Source of the DNA: Bacillus_I endophytica_A
Lineage (GTDB): Bacteria > Bacillota > Bacilli > Bacillales > Bacillaceae_H
NCBI RefSeq assembly: GCF_026790145.1
Contig: NZ_JALAMS010000020.1
Span: 1-64,000, forward strand
Reading direction: 5' to 3'
Length of the DNA: 64,000 nucleotides
Shown here piece by piece: positions 25,270 through 33,681 of the stretch. The notes under the pieces are model-generated. The model did not search any database. It was not told the origin of the DNA and worked only from the letters and a program-made list of their open reading frames with translations. How positions within the stretch are numbered: position 1 is the first letter of the stretch; each line of letters opens with the position of its first letter. The position numbers and the translations under genes were made by a program.

Positions 25270-27376
25270 TCTCCTTTTCTTTCTTCATATCCGGATATTC
25301 AATGCGCGAATGGAAAATACCATTTAATGTTTCACAAAGTGCTTTCGATACAGTTCCAAGCTCCCGTAGTGTTAAATCACATTCGTTCAACTGTCCGTCT
25401 TGAAGTCGATCTTTAATAATATTTGAAACTAAGTTTTCAATTTTTTCAGGGGTTGGATTTGACATCGATCTTACAGCAGCCTCAACGCTATCCGCAATGC
25501 CAATAATTGCTGATTCTTTTGTTTGTGCTTTTGGACCTGGATAACGGTACTCGCACTCAGATATTTCTTTTTCGCTTTTTTCTACTGCTTTGTAGTAGAA
25601 AAATTTAAGCAACGTTGTTCCGTGATGCTCCCGGGCAATATCTACAAATTCTCTTGGGAATTTGTGTTTCCGTAAAATGTCCGCTCCATCAACAGCATGT
25701 GCAATAATAATATTTTTACTAACCTCTGGAGGTAGACGGTCATGTGGATTCTTGATGTTCATCTGATTTTCAATAAAATAGTGAGGACGCCTTGTTTTTC
25801 CGATATCATGATAATAAGAGCCTACCCTTGCTAAAAGCCCGTTTGCTCCTATTGCTTCACAAGCAGCTTCAGCTAAGTTTGCTACCATTACGCTATGATG
25901 GTACGTTCCTGGTGTTTCAGTCAAGATTTTTCTTAACAACGGATGATTCGGATTTGAAAGCTCAATAAGCTTGATGCTTGATAAAATACCAAATCCTGCT
26001 TCAAAAAAAGGTAGAATTCCAATTGTTAAGACTGAAGATATAATACCAGAAGAAACGGCCATCAAGCTATAATAACCAACCTCCATATTATCAATCTGAC
26101 CATTTTTCAGAAATACAATCGCAAAAATCGCCACAATGTTCATAAAAGCTATAAATAAACCCGCTTGTAAAATTTGTGATCTCCGCTGCTGGTGATTGAT
26201 AAATAAGATACCAGCTATAGAGCTAATAAGGAAATAAAGAGCCATTGGCATATTAAAAACGTTTGTAACTTCTTGATTAAAGATAATACTCCCACAAATA
26301 GCTACAACAATGCTTGAAATAACAGCTACCTTCTCATTTAAAAGAAGCCTTAATAAAAGTCCTCCTGTTGCGACAGGAGCTAAATATCCCAGATCAGATA
26401 TCTCTTGTTCCTGAAATAAACTAACAAGTTTTATGATTGTAATCGTAATCATCATTACGATTACATAAAGAACAAGAGGCTGATACGCCTTTTGATGAAA
26501 TTCTTTTAAATAATATACGATAGCACTAATCATGATAACGACAAGCAAGCCAAGCCCAACAAACGGTGGAATAAGATGCTTATTATCTAATAATCCCACA
26601 AGTTGTAGCTGATGATAAATATCAGAGGTAATAAGCTGACCTTCTTCAACAAGAATTTGGCCTTGCTTAATACGAACAGGGTCGATTTTTTCCAATGCTT
26701 CTTGACGATTTTCTTTTGTTTTGTTCGGATCATAAACTACATTAGGAACAACAGCAAATTCAGCAATAGCTCTCATCGCTTCTTTCACATTATCATCAAC
26801 ATTTGCATACATAAGCTGATTTGCTGTATCTTTGCGTTTATTGCTAATATCTTGAACAGTGACGCGATTTTTCATCGTCTGATGGATAGCTGTAATAATG
26901 GTATCCTTAGCAGCTGAAAGCTGTTCTTTATCAGTTTTAACAAGCGTTTCAAATACATCTTCTGATAAGCCTCGAGAAGCTTCCTTTGGCATCGTCTCTT
27001 TGAGCTGACTTTTAACATCTACAATTTCTTCATCCGTAATTCCTTTGTTTTGTTTCTTGAAATCATCTACAGCGTTAAAAATGGACTCTACAAGGTCTAT
27101 TCGATTTTGGGCATATTCCGTTTTTAACGTATATACATCTGCAACAGATTCCTTTGCTTCCTCACGCTTTTTCTCTGTACTCTCCTTGTCTTCTATCGTA
27201 ATAGGAGCGTACACAGTTTGTTTTGAGATGGTGAATTTTCGTAAATCAAGCTCTTCTGGCTTTACGTTGTTATACATTATGGAAAATAGAAATATTCCTA
27301 ACAAGGCGTACAGACCAATCTGGATGAATTTCAGTTTATTCAACTGTTCCATCATTTGTTTCCATAGCTTTAACAC
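25247..27376 (-). CDS. pgpH: 7TM-HD cyclic-di-AMP phosphodiesterase
   Basis: This 709-residue protein starts with one membrane segment (about 18-37), followed by a large extracytoplasmic 7TMR-HDED domain (about 45-270), seven membrane helices (about 275-480), and a cytoplasmic HD domain. The HD pair is in YYHDIGKT near residue 523, with TYHHSVMV before it. PgpH proteins hydrolyse c-di-AMP. GTG 27376 lies nine bases after AAAGGGGG. It corresponds to yqfF and overlaps ybeY by 23 bases. A terminator separates it from phoH upstream. Confidence 0.92.
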   Translation of the reverse strand: MLKLWKQMMEQLNKLKFIQIGLYALLGIFLFSIMYNNVKPEELDLRKFTISKQTVYAPITIEDKESTEKKREEAKESVADVYTLKTEYAQNRIDLVESIFNAVDDFKKQNKGITDEEIVDVKSQLKETMPKEASRGLSEDVFETLVKTDKEQLSAAKDTIITAIHQTMKNRVTVQDISNKRKDTANQLMYANVDDNVKEAMRAIAEFAVVPNVVYDPNKTKENRQEALEKIDPVRIKQGQILVEEGQLITSDIYHQLQLVGLLDNKHLIPPFVGLGLLVVIMISAIVYYLKEFHQKAYQPLVLYVIVMMITITIIKLVSLFQEQEISDLGYLAPVATGGLLLRLLLNEKVAVISSIVVAICGSIIFNQEVTNVFNMPMALYFLISSIAGILFINHQQRRSQILQAGLFIAFMNIVAIFAIVFLKNGQIDNMEVGYYSLMAVSSGIISSVLTIGILPFFEAGFGILSSIKLIELSNPNHPLLRKILTETPGTYHHSVMVANLAEAACEAIGANGLLARVGSYYHDIGKTRRPHYFIENQMNIKNPHDRLPPEVSKNIIIAHAVDGADILRKHKFPREFVDIAREHHGTTLLKFFYYKAVEKSEKEISECEYRYPGPKAQTKESAIIGIADSVEAAVRSMSNPTPEKIENLVSNIIKDRLQDGQLNECDLTLRELGTVSKALCETLNGIFHSRIEYPDMKKEKENEDDSSS

Positions 27377-27429
27377 AACCTTGTTCCCCCTTTAAAGTAA
27401 AAACAAACGCTGTACTGTACTTCATTATG

Positions 27430-27461
27430 TAAAAAAGACCCTATCCTTAGGGAAGGGTCTT
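27430..27461 (-). terminator. Intrinsic terminator between phoH and pgpH
   Basis: On the minus strand AAGACCCT-(11-base loop)-AGGGTCTT is followed by TTTT, immediately after the phoH stop codon. It would limit read-through from the phoH side into pgpH. Confidence 0.85.
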
Positions 27462-28422
27462 AGCTGTGCTTGTCATAGGCTTCAATAATTTTCCCAACAA
27501 GCGGATGACGGACAACATCAGACTGTTCTAAGTATATAAAAGAGATGCCTTTGATGGAAGCTAAAAATGTTTTAGCTGCTTCAAGACCTGATGACTTTAC
27601 TCCTTTTGGCAAGTCAACTTGAGAGATATCTCCTGTAATAACCATTTTAGAACCAAATCCTAAGCGAGTTAGAAACATCTTCATCTGTGCTTGTGTTGTA
27701 TTTTGAGCTTCATCTAAAATAACAAACGCATCGTCAAGCGTTCTGCCGCGCATGTAAGCAAGAGGAGCAATTTCAATAACCCCACGCTCAATTAATCGAC
27801 CTGTATGCTCTGTTCCTAATACATCGTGAAGAGCGTCATACAACGGTCGTAAATAAGGATCAACTTTCTCCTTAAGATCACCAGGCAGGAATCCTAAACT
27901 TTCTCCAGCTTCAACAGCGGGTCTCGTTAAAATAATGCGTTTTACATGTCCATTTTTCAAAGCATTAACAGCCATTACAACGGCTAAATATGTTTTCCCC
28001 GTTCCGGCTGGTCCAATGCCAAATACAAGATCATTTCGCTTCATTGCTGAAATGTAGTGTCTTTGTCCAAGCGTTTTAACTCTTATTGGTTTTCCCTTTA
28101 CATTACGAGCAATCTCTTCTTCATAAAGATCGACAAAAAATTCAAGCGATCCTTTTTTACCCATTTCAATGGCATATACAACATCTCTTTCTGAGATTGT
28201 TATATTCTTTCTAATTACGGCTAACAGTTTTTTTAGTACTTCTTCTACTACTTGTACTGCTTCCGCATCGCCTGAAACGCTCACCGTTTCACCGCGCGTC
28301 ACAATAGACACATTCATTTCTTGTTCAATACGTCGTAAGTTTGCATCTTGAGTACCAAACAAAGCAACAGCTTCATTTGGGTTATCAACCTGTAAATTCA
28401 TCGTAACTAGCTGTTCTGCCAT
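27460..28422 (-). CDS. phoH: PhoH-like ATPase/RNA-binding protein
   Basis: This 320-residue protein has an N-terminal KH-like domain (about 10-70), and the PhoH ATPase domain with Walker A GPAGTGKT near residue 137 and Walker B FVILDEAQN near 230. PhoH family proteins are predicted RNA helicase-like ATPases linked to RNA metabolism; the precise role in bacilli is unknown. Four bases separate it from yqfD. It corresponds to yqfE. Confidence 0.92.
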   Translation of the reverse strand: MAEQLVTMNLQVDNPNEAVALFGTQDANLRRIEQEMNVSIVTRGETVSVSGDAEAVQVVEEVLKKLLAVIRKNITISERDVVYAIEMGKKGSLEFFVDLYEEEIARNVKGKPIRVKTLGQRHYISAMKRNDLVFGIGPAGTGKTYLAVVMAVNALKNGHVKRIILTRPAVEAGESLGFLPGDLKEKVDPYLRPLYDALHDVLGTEHTGRLIERGVIEIAPLAYMRGRTLDDAFVILDEAQNTTQAQMKMFLTRLGFGSKMVITGDISQVDLPKGVKSSGLEAAKTFLASIKGISFIYLEQSDVVRHPLVGKIIEAYDKHS

Positions 28423-28425
28423 TCT

Positions 28426-29613
28426 TTAGTCTCCTTGAATAATTGGTTGTGTGCCAACAATGTTTTCTATTACTTGGTAATAAACCACTAATTTTACTTT
28501 ACCACTGTCCGTCGTTTGGTGCAAAACATTTTCATCCACGATCTTAACCTCTCCATCAACCTTGCTCAGTAAATCTTCACGAGCAATTTGGAGGCCTCGT
28601 TTCACAGCTTCTTTCTTTGTATATTGACGGGTTACTTTTTCGTTTTCCCGAATTACCTGTTTTTCATACTTTAAAGGTGTTTTCCAATTAAAAAAGTAGA
28701 CAGGCTTTACAATCTTCTCCTTTTTCTTCATTTTATAATCATCATCAAAAAAGCCCCAAAACGGCAGTTTCCCTCCAAACAAGCTCACTGAATGTTTTGT
28801 TTTGCTTTCTCCTGTCAATACTTCAAATTCTGTTTTGATTGGCACTTCTACTGTTGATTTATACCATACTTCACCAAGTATTTCCCCTTTGGCAGAGATG
28901 GCTTTGCTTTCTTTTTCATTTCCGATCACGCCTGAAACAAGAGTTTGTCCTTTTTCTACATGTTCATTCACTTCTACGATTGGTTGTCCTTTTTCAACAA
29001 ACATATAGTTAATAATCGCTTTCTTTTTCGCAATAAGATTTTGAGGCGAAGATCCTTTTGATTCTTTTGGAGCCTTTTTTTCTACAACTTGAAAATGATA
29101 AGAAGTTCCCCGTAGCTCAACTCCAATCCACGTAATATCTTCGATGCCGTCCGTGATCTTTTTTTGAAGGGTTTCAGGATCGTCAATTGCAAACTGACTT
29201 TTTCCTACTTTCACGCCAAGTTCGTCCAATTTCTTCATAATCTCATGCTCTGTTTTAGGGTTAGCCCCTTTTATCTCTATACTCCACACCATGTTTGATA
29301 AAAAGAGGATGACAAATAAGCACAGGAGCGTACCACATACAAACCCAACGTTTTTTAACAAGCGTTTTTGCCAAAAAGGAGCACCCTCACTTTTAGTAAA
29401 GTGAATTTTGCAAGGGTGCTTGCGGATGATTGTACGAATTTTTGATAAATCTTTCAATAAAAAAGTGGCTCTTACTTCTCCTTCATTTTTAAACTGTACG
29501 TTAAGAACTGAAATATCTTGTCTTGTACAGTCATTCAAAAATCGCTCAATACCTTCACCAGTTAGTTTTAAATGAATTTTTCCTACCCAAAAATGCAGCC
29601 ATTGATTTTTCAT
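28426..29613 (-). CDS. yqfD: Sporulation protein YqfD
   Basis: This protein of about 395 residues has a soluble N-terminal part (about 1-85), one membrane helix (about 89-110, rich in Leu, Phe and Val), and a long extracytoplasmic C-terminus. YqfD is a sigma-E-dependent protein needed for efficient sporulation in B. subtilis; its mechanism is unknown. ATG 29613 follows AGGAGG. It lies 10 bases after yqfC and was probably co-expressed with it in the mother cell. Confidence 0.9.
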   Translation of the reverse strand: MKNQWLHFWVGKIHLKLTGEGIERFLNDCTRQDISVLNVQFKNEGEVRATFLLKDLSKIRTIIRKHPCKIHFTKSEGAPFWQKRLLKNVGFVCGTLLCLFVILFLSNMVWSIEIKGANPKTEHEIMKKLDELGVKVGKSQFAIDDPETLQKKITDGIEDITWIGVELRGTSYHFQVVEKKAPKESKGSSPQNLIAKKKAIINYMFVEKGQPIVEVNEHVEKGQTLVSGVIGNEKESKAISAKGEILGEVWYKSTVEVPIKTEFEVLTGESKTKHSVSLFGGKLPFWGFFDDDYKMKKKEKIVKPVYFFNWKTPLKYEKQVIRENEKVTRQYTKKEAVKRGLQIAREDLLSKVDGEVKIVDENVLHQTTDSGKVKLVVYYQVIENIVGTQPIIQGD

Positions 29614-29623
29614 GAAGAACCTC

Positions 29624-29908
29624 CTATTGATCAATATAAAGAACTTGATCGATCTTCCCTTCTACAATGATCTCTTCCGGTAAAATCGCTTTTATAACAA
29701 GATCTTCACCTCTTATAATAAGTTGGTTATACTTTAAGAGGATCCGAATTTCTTTATCTGAAAATGCTAAGAGTCCTTTATGATTCTCTATGTAAATGTG
29801 GATATGGCCCACCATCGTAATACGCGCCAAATCCATCGTTACATCTTGGGGTAGTTCCATTTGTCGAGTCATCCATCTCTCCAAGTGCTGTCTCCATTTT
29901 TTAGGCAT
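29624..29908 (-). CDS. yqfC: Sporulation protein YqfC
   Basis: This 94-residue protein starts MPKKWRQHLERWM and then has short beta-rich segments, as in YqfC (DUF/YabP-like). ATG 29908 follows AAAGGGGG, while the longer in-frame ATG at 29959 has no ribosome site and would overlap the gene before. The yqfC-yqfD pair is in the sigma-E regulon of B. subtilis, and a possible sigma-E promoter lies just upstream. Confidence 0.88.
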   Translation of the reverse strand: MPKKWRQHLERWMTRQMELPQDVTMDLARITMVGHIHIYIENHKGLLAFSDKEIRILLKYNQLIIRGEDLVIKAILPEEIIVEGKIDQVLYIDQ

Positions 29909-29930
29909 AAAAGAACCCCCTTTCATCTCA

Positions 29931-29959
29931 TATTTATGAAAAAAGGGGGAAATTATCAC
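29931..29959 (-). promoter_or_regulatory. Candidate sigma-E promoter for yqfC-yqfD
   Basis: On the minus strand GTGATAAT, 13-base spacer, CATAAATA resembles the sigma-E -35 and CATACAnT -10 elements with about six of eight matches in the -10. It begins over the stop codon of the preceding gene and ends 22 bases before the yqfC start. Confidence 0.4.
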
Positions 29960-30366
29960 CGTAAATTATGTTTTCGTTTTGCTCTTGGCTTACCTAATAT
30001 TTCAGACCAAATCATTCCTTCAACAGCTTTCTTCCTCGAAAGCCCTATTTTAGGCTTTTTGCTCCATGTTTTAGTGGAAAGAGTAGACGCTTTCTCAACG
30101 CTTTTAAGAGCACTCTTGTAGCGTTCTTTTGCTTCACGAAGTCTTTTCTGCTGTTCTTCTCTTTCACGCTCAAAAGCGGAGTGTGTTTCTTCAACACGAT
30201 GTGGCTGTGATACCTCTCTTTTCTGTTCTTCTTTCATTTCAACAGGTTGTCGTTCTCTCTGCTCTTCGGTTTTTCCAAGCGCCTTTTGAATAATTCCCCA
30301 AATAAAGCCAAGAACTGCAATCACAATTACGATATTACTTAACAGAAAGTCAATGAGTGTATCCAC
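29956..30366 (-). CDS. Membrane-anchored charged protein at the yqfB position
   Basis: This 136-residue protein has one N-terminal membrane segment (about 5-25, hydrophobic with a conserved-looking DFLLSNIVIVIAVLGF stretch) followed by a long region rich in Glu, Arg, Gln and Lys (about 35-95) that is likely coiled coil, and a basic tail. GTG 30366 follows GGAGGTGG. It sits after floA, where B. subtilis has yqfB. I do not recognise a catalytic domain. Downstream-of-floA position suggests a role in the same membrane-stress unit, by inference only. Confidence 0.65.
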   Translation of the reverse strand: MDTLIDFLLSNIVIVIAVLGFIWGIIQKALGKTEEQRERQPVEMKEEQKREVSQPHRVEETHSAFEREREEQQKRLREAKERYKSALKSVEKASTLSTKTWSKKPKIGLSRKKAVEGMIWSEILGKPRAKRKHNLR

Positions 30367-30405
30367 TTCTCCACCTCCATTCCATCATAACCATGACTAT
30401 ACTGT

Positions 30406-31383
30406 TTATTGATCTTCATCATCGTCTTTTGTTAGTTTGCCAAATGAATCACGCATATCTGTGTCTGCGTCAATATTCTTAATGTTCATGTAATCCATTA
30501 CACCAATGTTACCTGAACGAAGCGCTTCTGCCATTGCAAGTGGAACTTCCGCTTCCGCTTCAACAACTTTAGCACGCATTTCTTCTACACGTGCACGCAT
30601 TTCTTGCTCTTGAGCAACGGCCATTGCACGACGCTCTTCTGCTTTGGCTTGCGCAATGTTTTTATCTGCTTCAGCCTGATCTGTTTGCAGAACGGCCCCA
30701 ATATTTTTGCCAATATCGATGTCTGCAATATCAATCGATAGAATTTCAAATGCTGTCCCTGAATCAAGCCCTTTACTTAATACAGTTTGAGAAATCATGT
30801 CCGGGTTTTCAAGCACCTTTTTATGATCTATTTGTGAACCAATTGTACTAACAATCCCCTCACCAACGCGGGCAATCACTGTATCTTCTCCAGCTCCCCC
30901 AACAAGGCGATCGATATTTGCACGAACCGTTATTCTTGCTTTCGCTTTTACTTCGATTCCATCCATCGCTACCCCTGCAATAAACGGCGTTTCAATAACT
31001 TTTGGATTAACGCTCATCTGTACGGCTTCAAGAACATCACGTCCAGCTAAATCAATAGCTGCACAGCGTTCAAAGCTTAAATCAATATTAGCACGGTGTG
31101 CAGCAATTAGCGCGTTAATAACGCGGTCAACGTTACCACCTGCTAAGTAGTGACTTTCAAGCTGATTAATCGTTACTTCTAGCCCAGCTTTTTTTGCTTT
31201 AATTAACGGATTCACAACGCGTGACGGAATAACGCGGCGAAGCCTCATTCCTACAAGAGTAAAAATACTCACTCTCACACCTGCAGCTAATGCTGAAATC
31301 CACAGCATTACTGGAACAAAGGTGAAGAAAACCCCTAATAGAATAATCCCTAATCCAATTAAAATAAGTACGGTAATGTCCAT
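30406..31383 (-). CDS. floA: Flotillin-like protein FloA
   Basis: This 325-residue protein has an N-terminal membrane hairpin (about 3-30), an SPFH-like central domain with AAHRANIDLSFERC and GIEVKAKARITVRANIDRLV, and a C-terminal Glu/Ala-rich coiled coil (about 235-290) of the flotillin type. It marks functional membrane microdomains. It lies one base after the NfeD gene, the pairing found across bacilli, and corresponds to yqfA. Expression is probably driven by the ECF-type promoter upstream of that gene. Confidence 0.95.
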   Translation of the reverse strand: MDITVLILIGLGIILLGVFFTFVPVMLWISALAAGVRVSIFTLVGMRLRRVIPSRVVNPLIKAKKAGLEVTINQLESHYLAGGNVDRVINALIAAHRANIDLSFERCAAIDLAGRDVLEAVQMSVNPKVIETPFIAGVAMDGIEVKAKARITVRANIDRLVGGAGEDTVIARVGEGIVSTIGSQIDHKKVLENPDMISQTVLSKGLDSGTAFEILSIDIADIDIGKNIGAVLQTDQAEADKNIAQAKAEERRAMAVAQEQEMRARVEEMRAKVVEAEAEVPLAMAEALRSGNIGVMDYMNIKNIDADTDMRDSFGKLTKDDDEDQ

Positions 31384-31384
31384 C

Positions 31385-32716
31385 TTATTCCTCCTCTATT
31401 TCTTCTTTGATGGGTCTTACAACAATACGTGAGCCTTCTACCTTTATAATTTTCACTTTTATATCTGAACCAACGTAGCCTCCCTCTGTTACGACGTCTA
31501 GATATTCTTCGTTTAAAAGAACGGTTCCAGACGGCCTGAGAGGCGTTGTTGTAATCCCTTGCTGTCCTATTAAATCTTTGCGATCCCGGCTTGAAATATA
31601 GCCTTTTTCAGTGCTTGTGGAATCACTTAACACAAGCTTTCGGAACCCATTTAATCTACGTTTAAAGAACTTCATTAATATAAATGCCCCCCCAATCGCT
31701 ACAATAGCAGCAATCGCAATTGAAATAGCCATAAGCATGTAACTTATTGTAGCCATAAAGAAACTTGTAAATATTGCGCCTAAACCAATAATTCCAATAA
31801 TGCCTCCAGGTAGAAAAACTTCTAAAAAGAGGAGAACAAGCCCAATAATAAAGAGAACGATTGTTTCAATTCCTGCAAATCCGGCAATCATATGACCAAA
31901 GAAAAATAATAGAAGTGATACAATTCCTACAAATCCAGCTAATCCAAATGTTGGCGTAAAAAGCTCAATAATAAGGGCTAAACTCCCTATTGAAAGTAAA
32001 ATAGGTACAATAATTGGATTTGTTACAAAGCGAGCAATCTTTTCGGAAACGGACTCATCAACTGTTGTAATCGAAGCATCACTATAACCAAGCTTTTGTA
32101 GTAAACTGTCTAAATTCTCTTCTGTTCCTTTTGAATAGCCAACTTCGAGTGCGTTCTTAGCTGTTAATGTTAACAATTTATCTTCCCCTGCTCCATACTC
32201 AGGTACATTCACAGATTCATCCGCCATTGCTAATGCATATTTTGAATCAACTCCATAGCTGTTTGCAGCAGATTCCATTGCAGCGTTCCAGCGTGATTGT
32301 GCTTTTTTACCTGCTGTATTTCCATCCATTGTAATAGGTGCAGCGGCTCCCATAACAGCGGATTTTGTCATATAAATTTCATCTGTGTTTAATGCAATGT
32401 AGGCTCCTGCCGAAAGGGCCTCATTATCTACAAATGTAACGATTGGAATTTTTTCGTTAGAAAAGCGCTTTCCAATATCAATAGCACTATCAACCGCTCC
32501 TCCAGGTGTGTCCATTTTGATAACAATTAAATCAGCTTCAGCCTTTTCTGCTTCATGAAGTCCTCTATTTAAAAATTTATACATTCCTTTTCCAACTTCG
32601 TTTTCAAGTGGAATAACGTATACTTTCTTTGAAGCCCCTTGTGATTGACTTGTAAAAGAAAAGAAAGAAAGAACAGAGAAAATAATGGTGAAAAATAATA
32701 GGGCTTTTCTCTTCAA
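31385..32716 (-). CDS. yqeZ: NfeD-type membrane serine protease (long form), YqeZ-like
   Basis: This protein of about 443 residues has an N-terminal signal or anchor (about 4-26), a ClpP-class serine protease domain with MDTPGGAVDSA, nucleophile S102 (ALSAGAY) and K118 (MTKSAVMG), then four to five membrane helices (about 230-345), and a C-terminal OB-fold NfeD domain (about 365-443). The TTG start at 32716 follows GGGAGGTGA. The in-frame ATG 32740 precedes that site. It is paired with floA. Confidence 0.92.
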   Translation of the reverse strand: MKRKALLFFTIIFSVLSFFSFTSQSQGASKKVYVIPLENEVGKGMYKFLNRGLHEAEKAEADLIVIKMDTPGGAVDSAIDIGKRFSNEKIPIVTFVDNEALSAGAYIALNTDEIYMTKSAVMGAAAPITMDGNTAGKKAQSRWNAAMESAANSYGVDSKYALAMADESVNVPEYGAGEDKLLTLTAKNALEVGYSKGTEENLDSLLQKLGYSDASITTVDESVSEKIARFVTNPIIVPILLSIGSLALIIELFTPTFGLAGFVGIVSLLLFFFGHMIAGFAGIETIVLFIIGLVLLFLEVFLPGGIIGIIGLGAIFTSFFMATISYMLMAISIAIAAIVAIGGAFILMKFFKRRLNGFRKLVLSDSTSTEKGYISSRDRKDLIGQQGITTTPLRPSGTVLLNEEYLDVVTEGGYVGSDIKVKIIKVEGSRIVVRPIKEEIEEE

Positions 32717-32761
32717 ATGCTCACCTCCCTTTTTTACCATTATATCTTCTAGCTATCTTTA

Positions 32762-32789
32762 TATACGAATGAACATTGTTTAGGTTCCC
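32762..32789 (-). promoter_or_regulatory. ECF-type (sigma-W-like) promoter before yqeZ-floA
   Basis: On the minus strand GGGAAC, 16-base spacer, CGTATA. This has the AAC and CGT core and spacing of extracytoplasmic-function sigma promoters. The corresponding yqeZ-yqfA-yqfB unit in B. subtilis is known to be sigma-W dependent. It lies 45 bases before the TTG start. Confidence 0.65.
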
Positions 32790-32816
32790 ACTTTTCTAAA
32801 TTTATTTTTACAAATG

Positions 32817-32849
32817 AAAAAAGCATCTTACATAATGTAAGATGCTTTT
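32817..32849 (-). terminator. Terminator downstream of yqeY
   Basis: Perfect stem AAAAGCATCTTACAT / ATGTAAGATGCTTTT with a single-base centre, directly after the yqeY stop and followed on the minus strand by TTTTTTC. It insulates yqeZ from the rpsU-yqeY unit. Confidence 0.93.
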
Positions 32850-33291
32850 ATGAAAGATGCTCACGAACGAGCTTATTTACTAGTGATCCGTCTGCTTTGC
32901 CCTTTACTTTCGGCATTACAGCGCTCATTACTTTTCCCATATCTGATTTAGAAGAAGCTTGTACGTCGGCAATTGCTTTTTTCACAATTTCAGCCACTTC
33001 TTCTTCAGTTAACTGTTCAGGCATATACTGCTTTAAAATAGCAAGCTCGTGGTTTATTTTCTCAACCAGGTCGCCCCGACCTGCCTGTTCGAATTCATGG
33101 AGGGATTCTTTACGTTGCTTTACCTCACGAGAAAGAATGGTTAACTCATCATCTTCTGTTAAAGGTGACCCACTGTTAATGCTCTCATTTTGAAGAGCTG
33201 CTTTGGTCATACGAATAACAGAGAGTTTTTGCTTGTCTTTATCTCTCATCGCCTGTTTCATATCATCATTTAAACGATCGAGAAGACTCAT
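32848..33291 (-). CDS. yqeY: GatB/YqeY domain protein
   Basis: This 147-residue helical protein consists wholly of the GatB/YqeY domain, the tRNA-binding tail domain of amidotransferase subunit GatB occurring alone. It starts MSLLDRLNDDMKQAMRDKDKQ and ends with KGKADGSLVNKLVRE, both family hallmarks. The function is not established. It lies 14 bases after rpsU, the usual pair. Confidence 0.92.
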   Translation of the reverse strand: MSLLDRLNDDMKQAMRDKDKQKLSVIRMTKAALQNESINSGSPLTEDDELTILSREVKQRKESLHEFEQAGRGDLVEKINHELAILKQYMPEQLTEEEVAEIVKKAIADVQASSKSDMGKVMSAVMPKVKGKADGSLVNKLVREHLS

Positions 33292-33305
33292 AAATACACC
33301 CTCTT

Positions 33306-33479
33306 TTAAAATTTACGTTTACGTGCAGCTTCAGACTTTTTCTTGCGTCTTACGCTAGGCTTTTCATAGAATTCACGCTTACGTGCTTCTTGCAAAGTAC
33401 CAGTTTTTGATACTTGACGTTTAAAGCGTCGAAGAGCATCTTCAAGCGATTCGTTTTTACGAACGGTCGTTTTTGACAT
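33306..33479 (-). CDS. rpsU: 30S ribosomal protein S21
   Basis: This 57-residue, very basic protein begins MSKTTVRKNESLEDALRRFK and ends with a run of Arg/Lys (SVRRKKKSEAARKRKF), the S21 pattern. ATG 33479 follows GGAGGGAGGG. A strong sigma-A promoter lies 70 bases upstream and yqeY follows in the same transcript. Confidence 0.97.
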   Translation of the reverse strand: MSKTTVRKNESLEDALRRFKRQVSKTGTLQEARKREFYEKPSVRRKKKSEAARKRKF

Positions 33480-33548
33480 TCTATTTCCCTCCCTCCGAAC
33501 AAACCACTACCATCGATTAATTACATGTGAAAAAACATGTCTTTTGCA

Positions 33549-33577
33549 ATTATAATACAAATGATTTTAAAGGTCAA
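33549..33577 (-). promoter_or_regulatory. Sigma-A promoter for rpsU-yqeY
   Basis: On the minus strand TTGACC, 17-base spacer, TATAAT: five of six and six of six to consensus. The leader holds two ACATGT copies that can pair as a small hairpin. Start of rpsU is 70 bases downstream. Confidence 0.8.
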
Positions 33578-33681
33578 CTGTATTCGCACATAAGTTGAAT
33601 GAGAAAATAACGTCTTTTCTGTCCTAAAAAGTTGGCATAGAAAAACATCTCTTTTCACTATAATGAGAAGAGGTGAAATTT

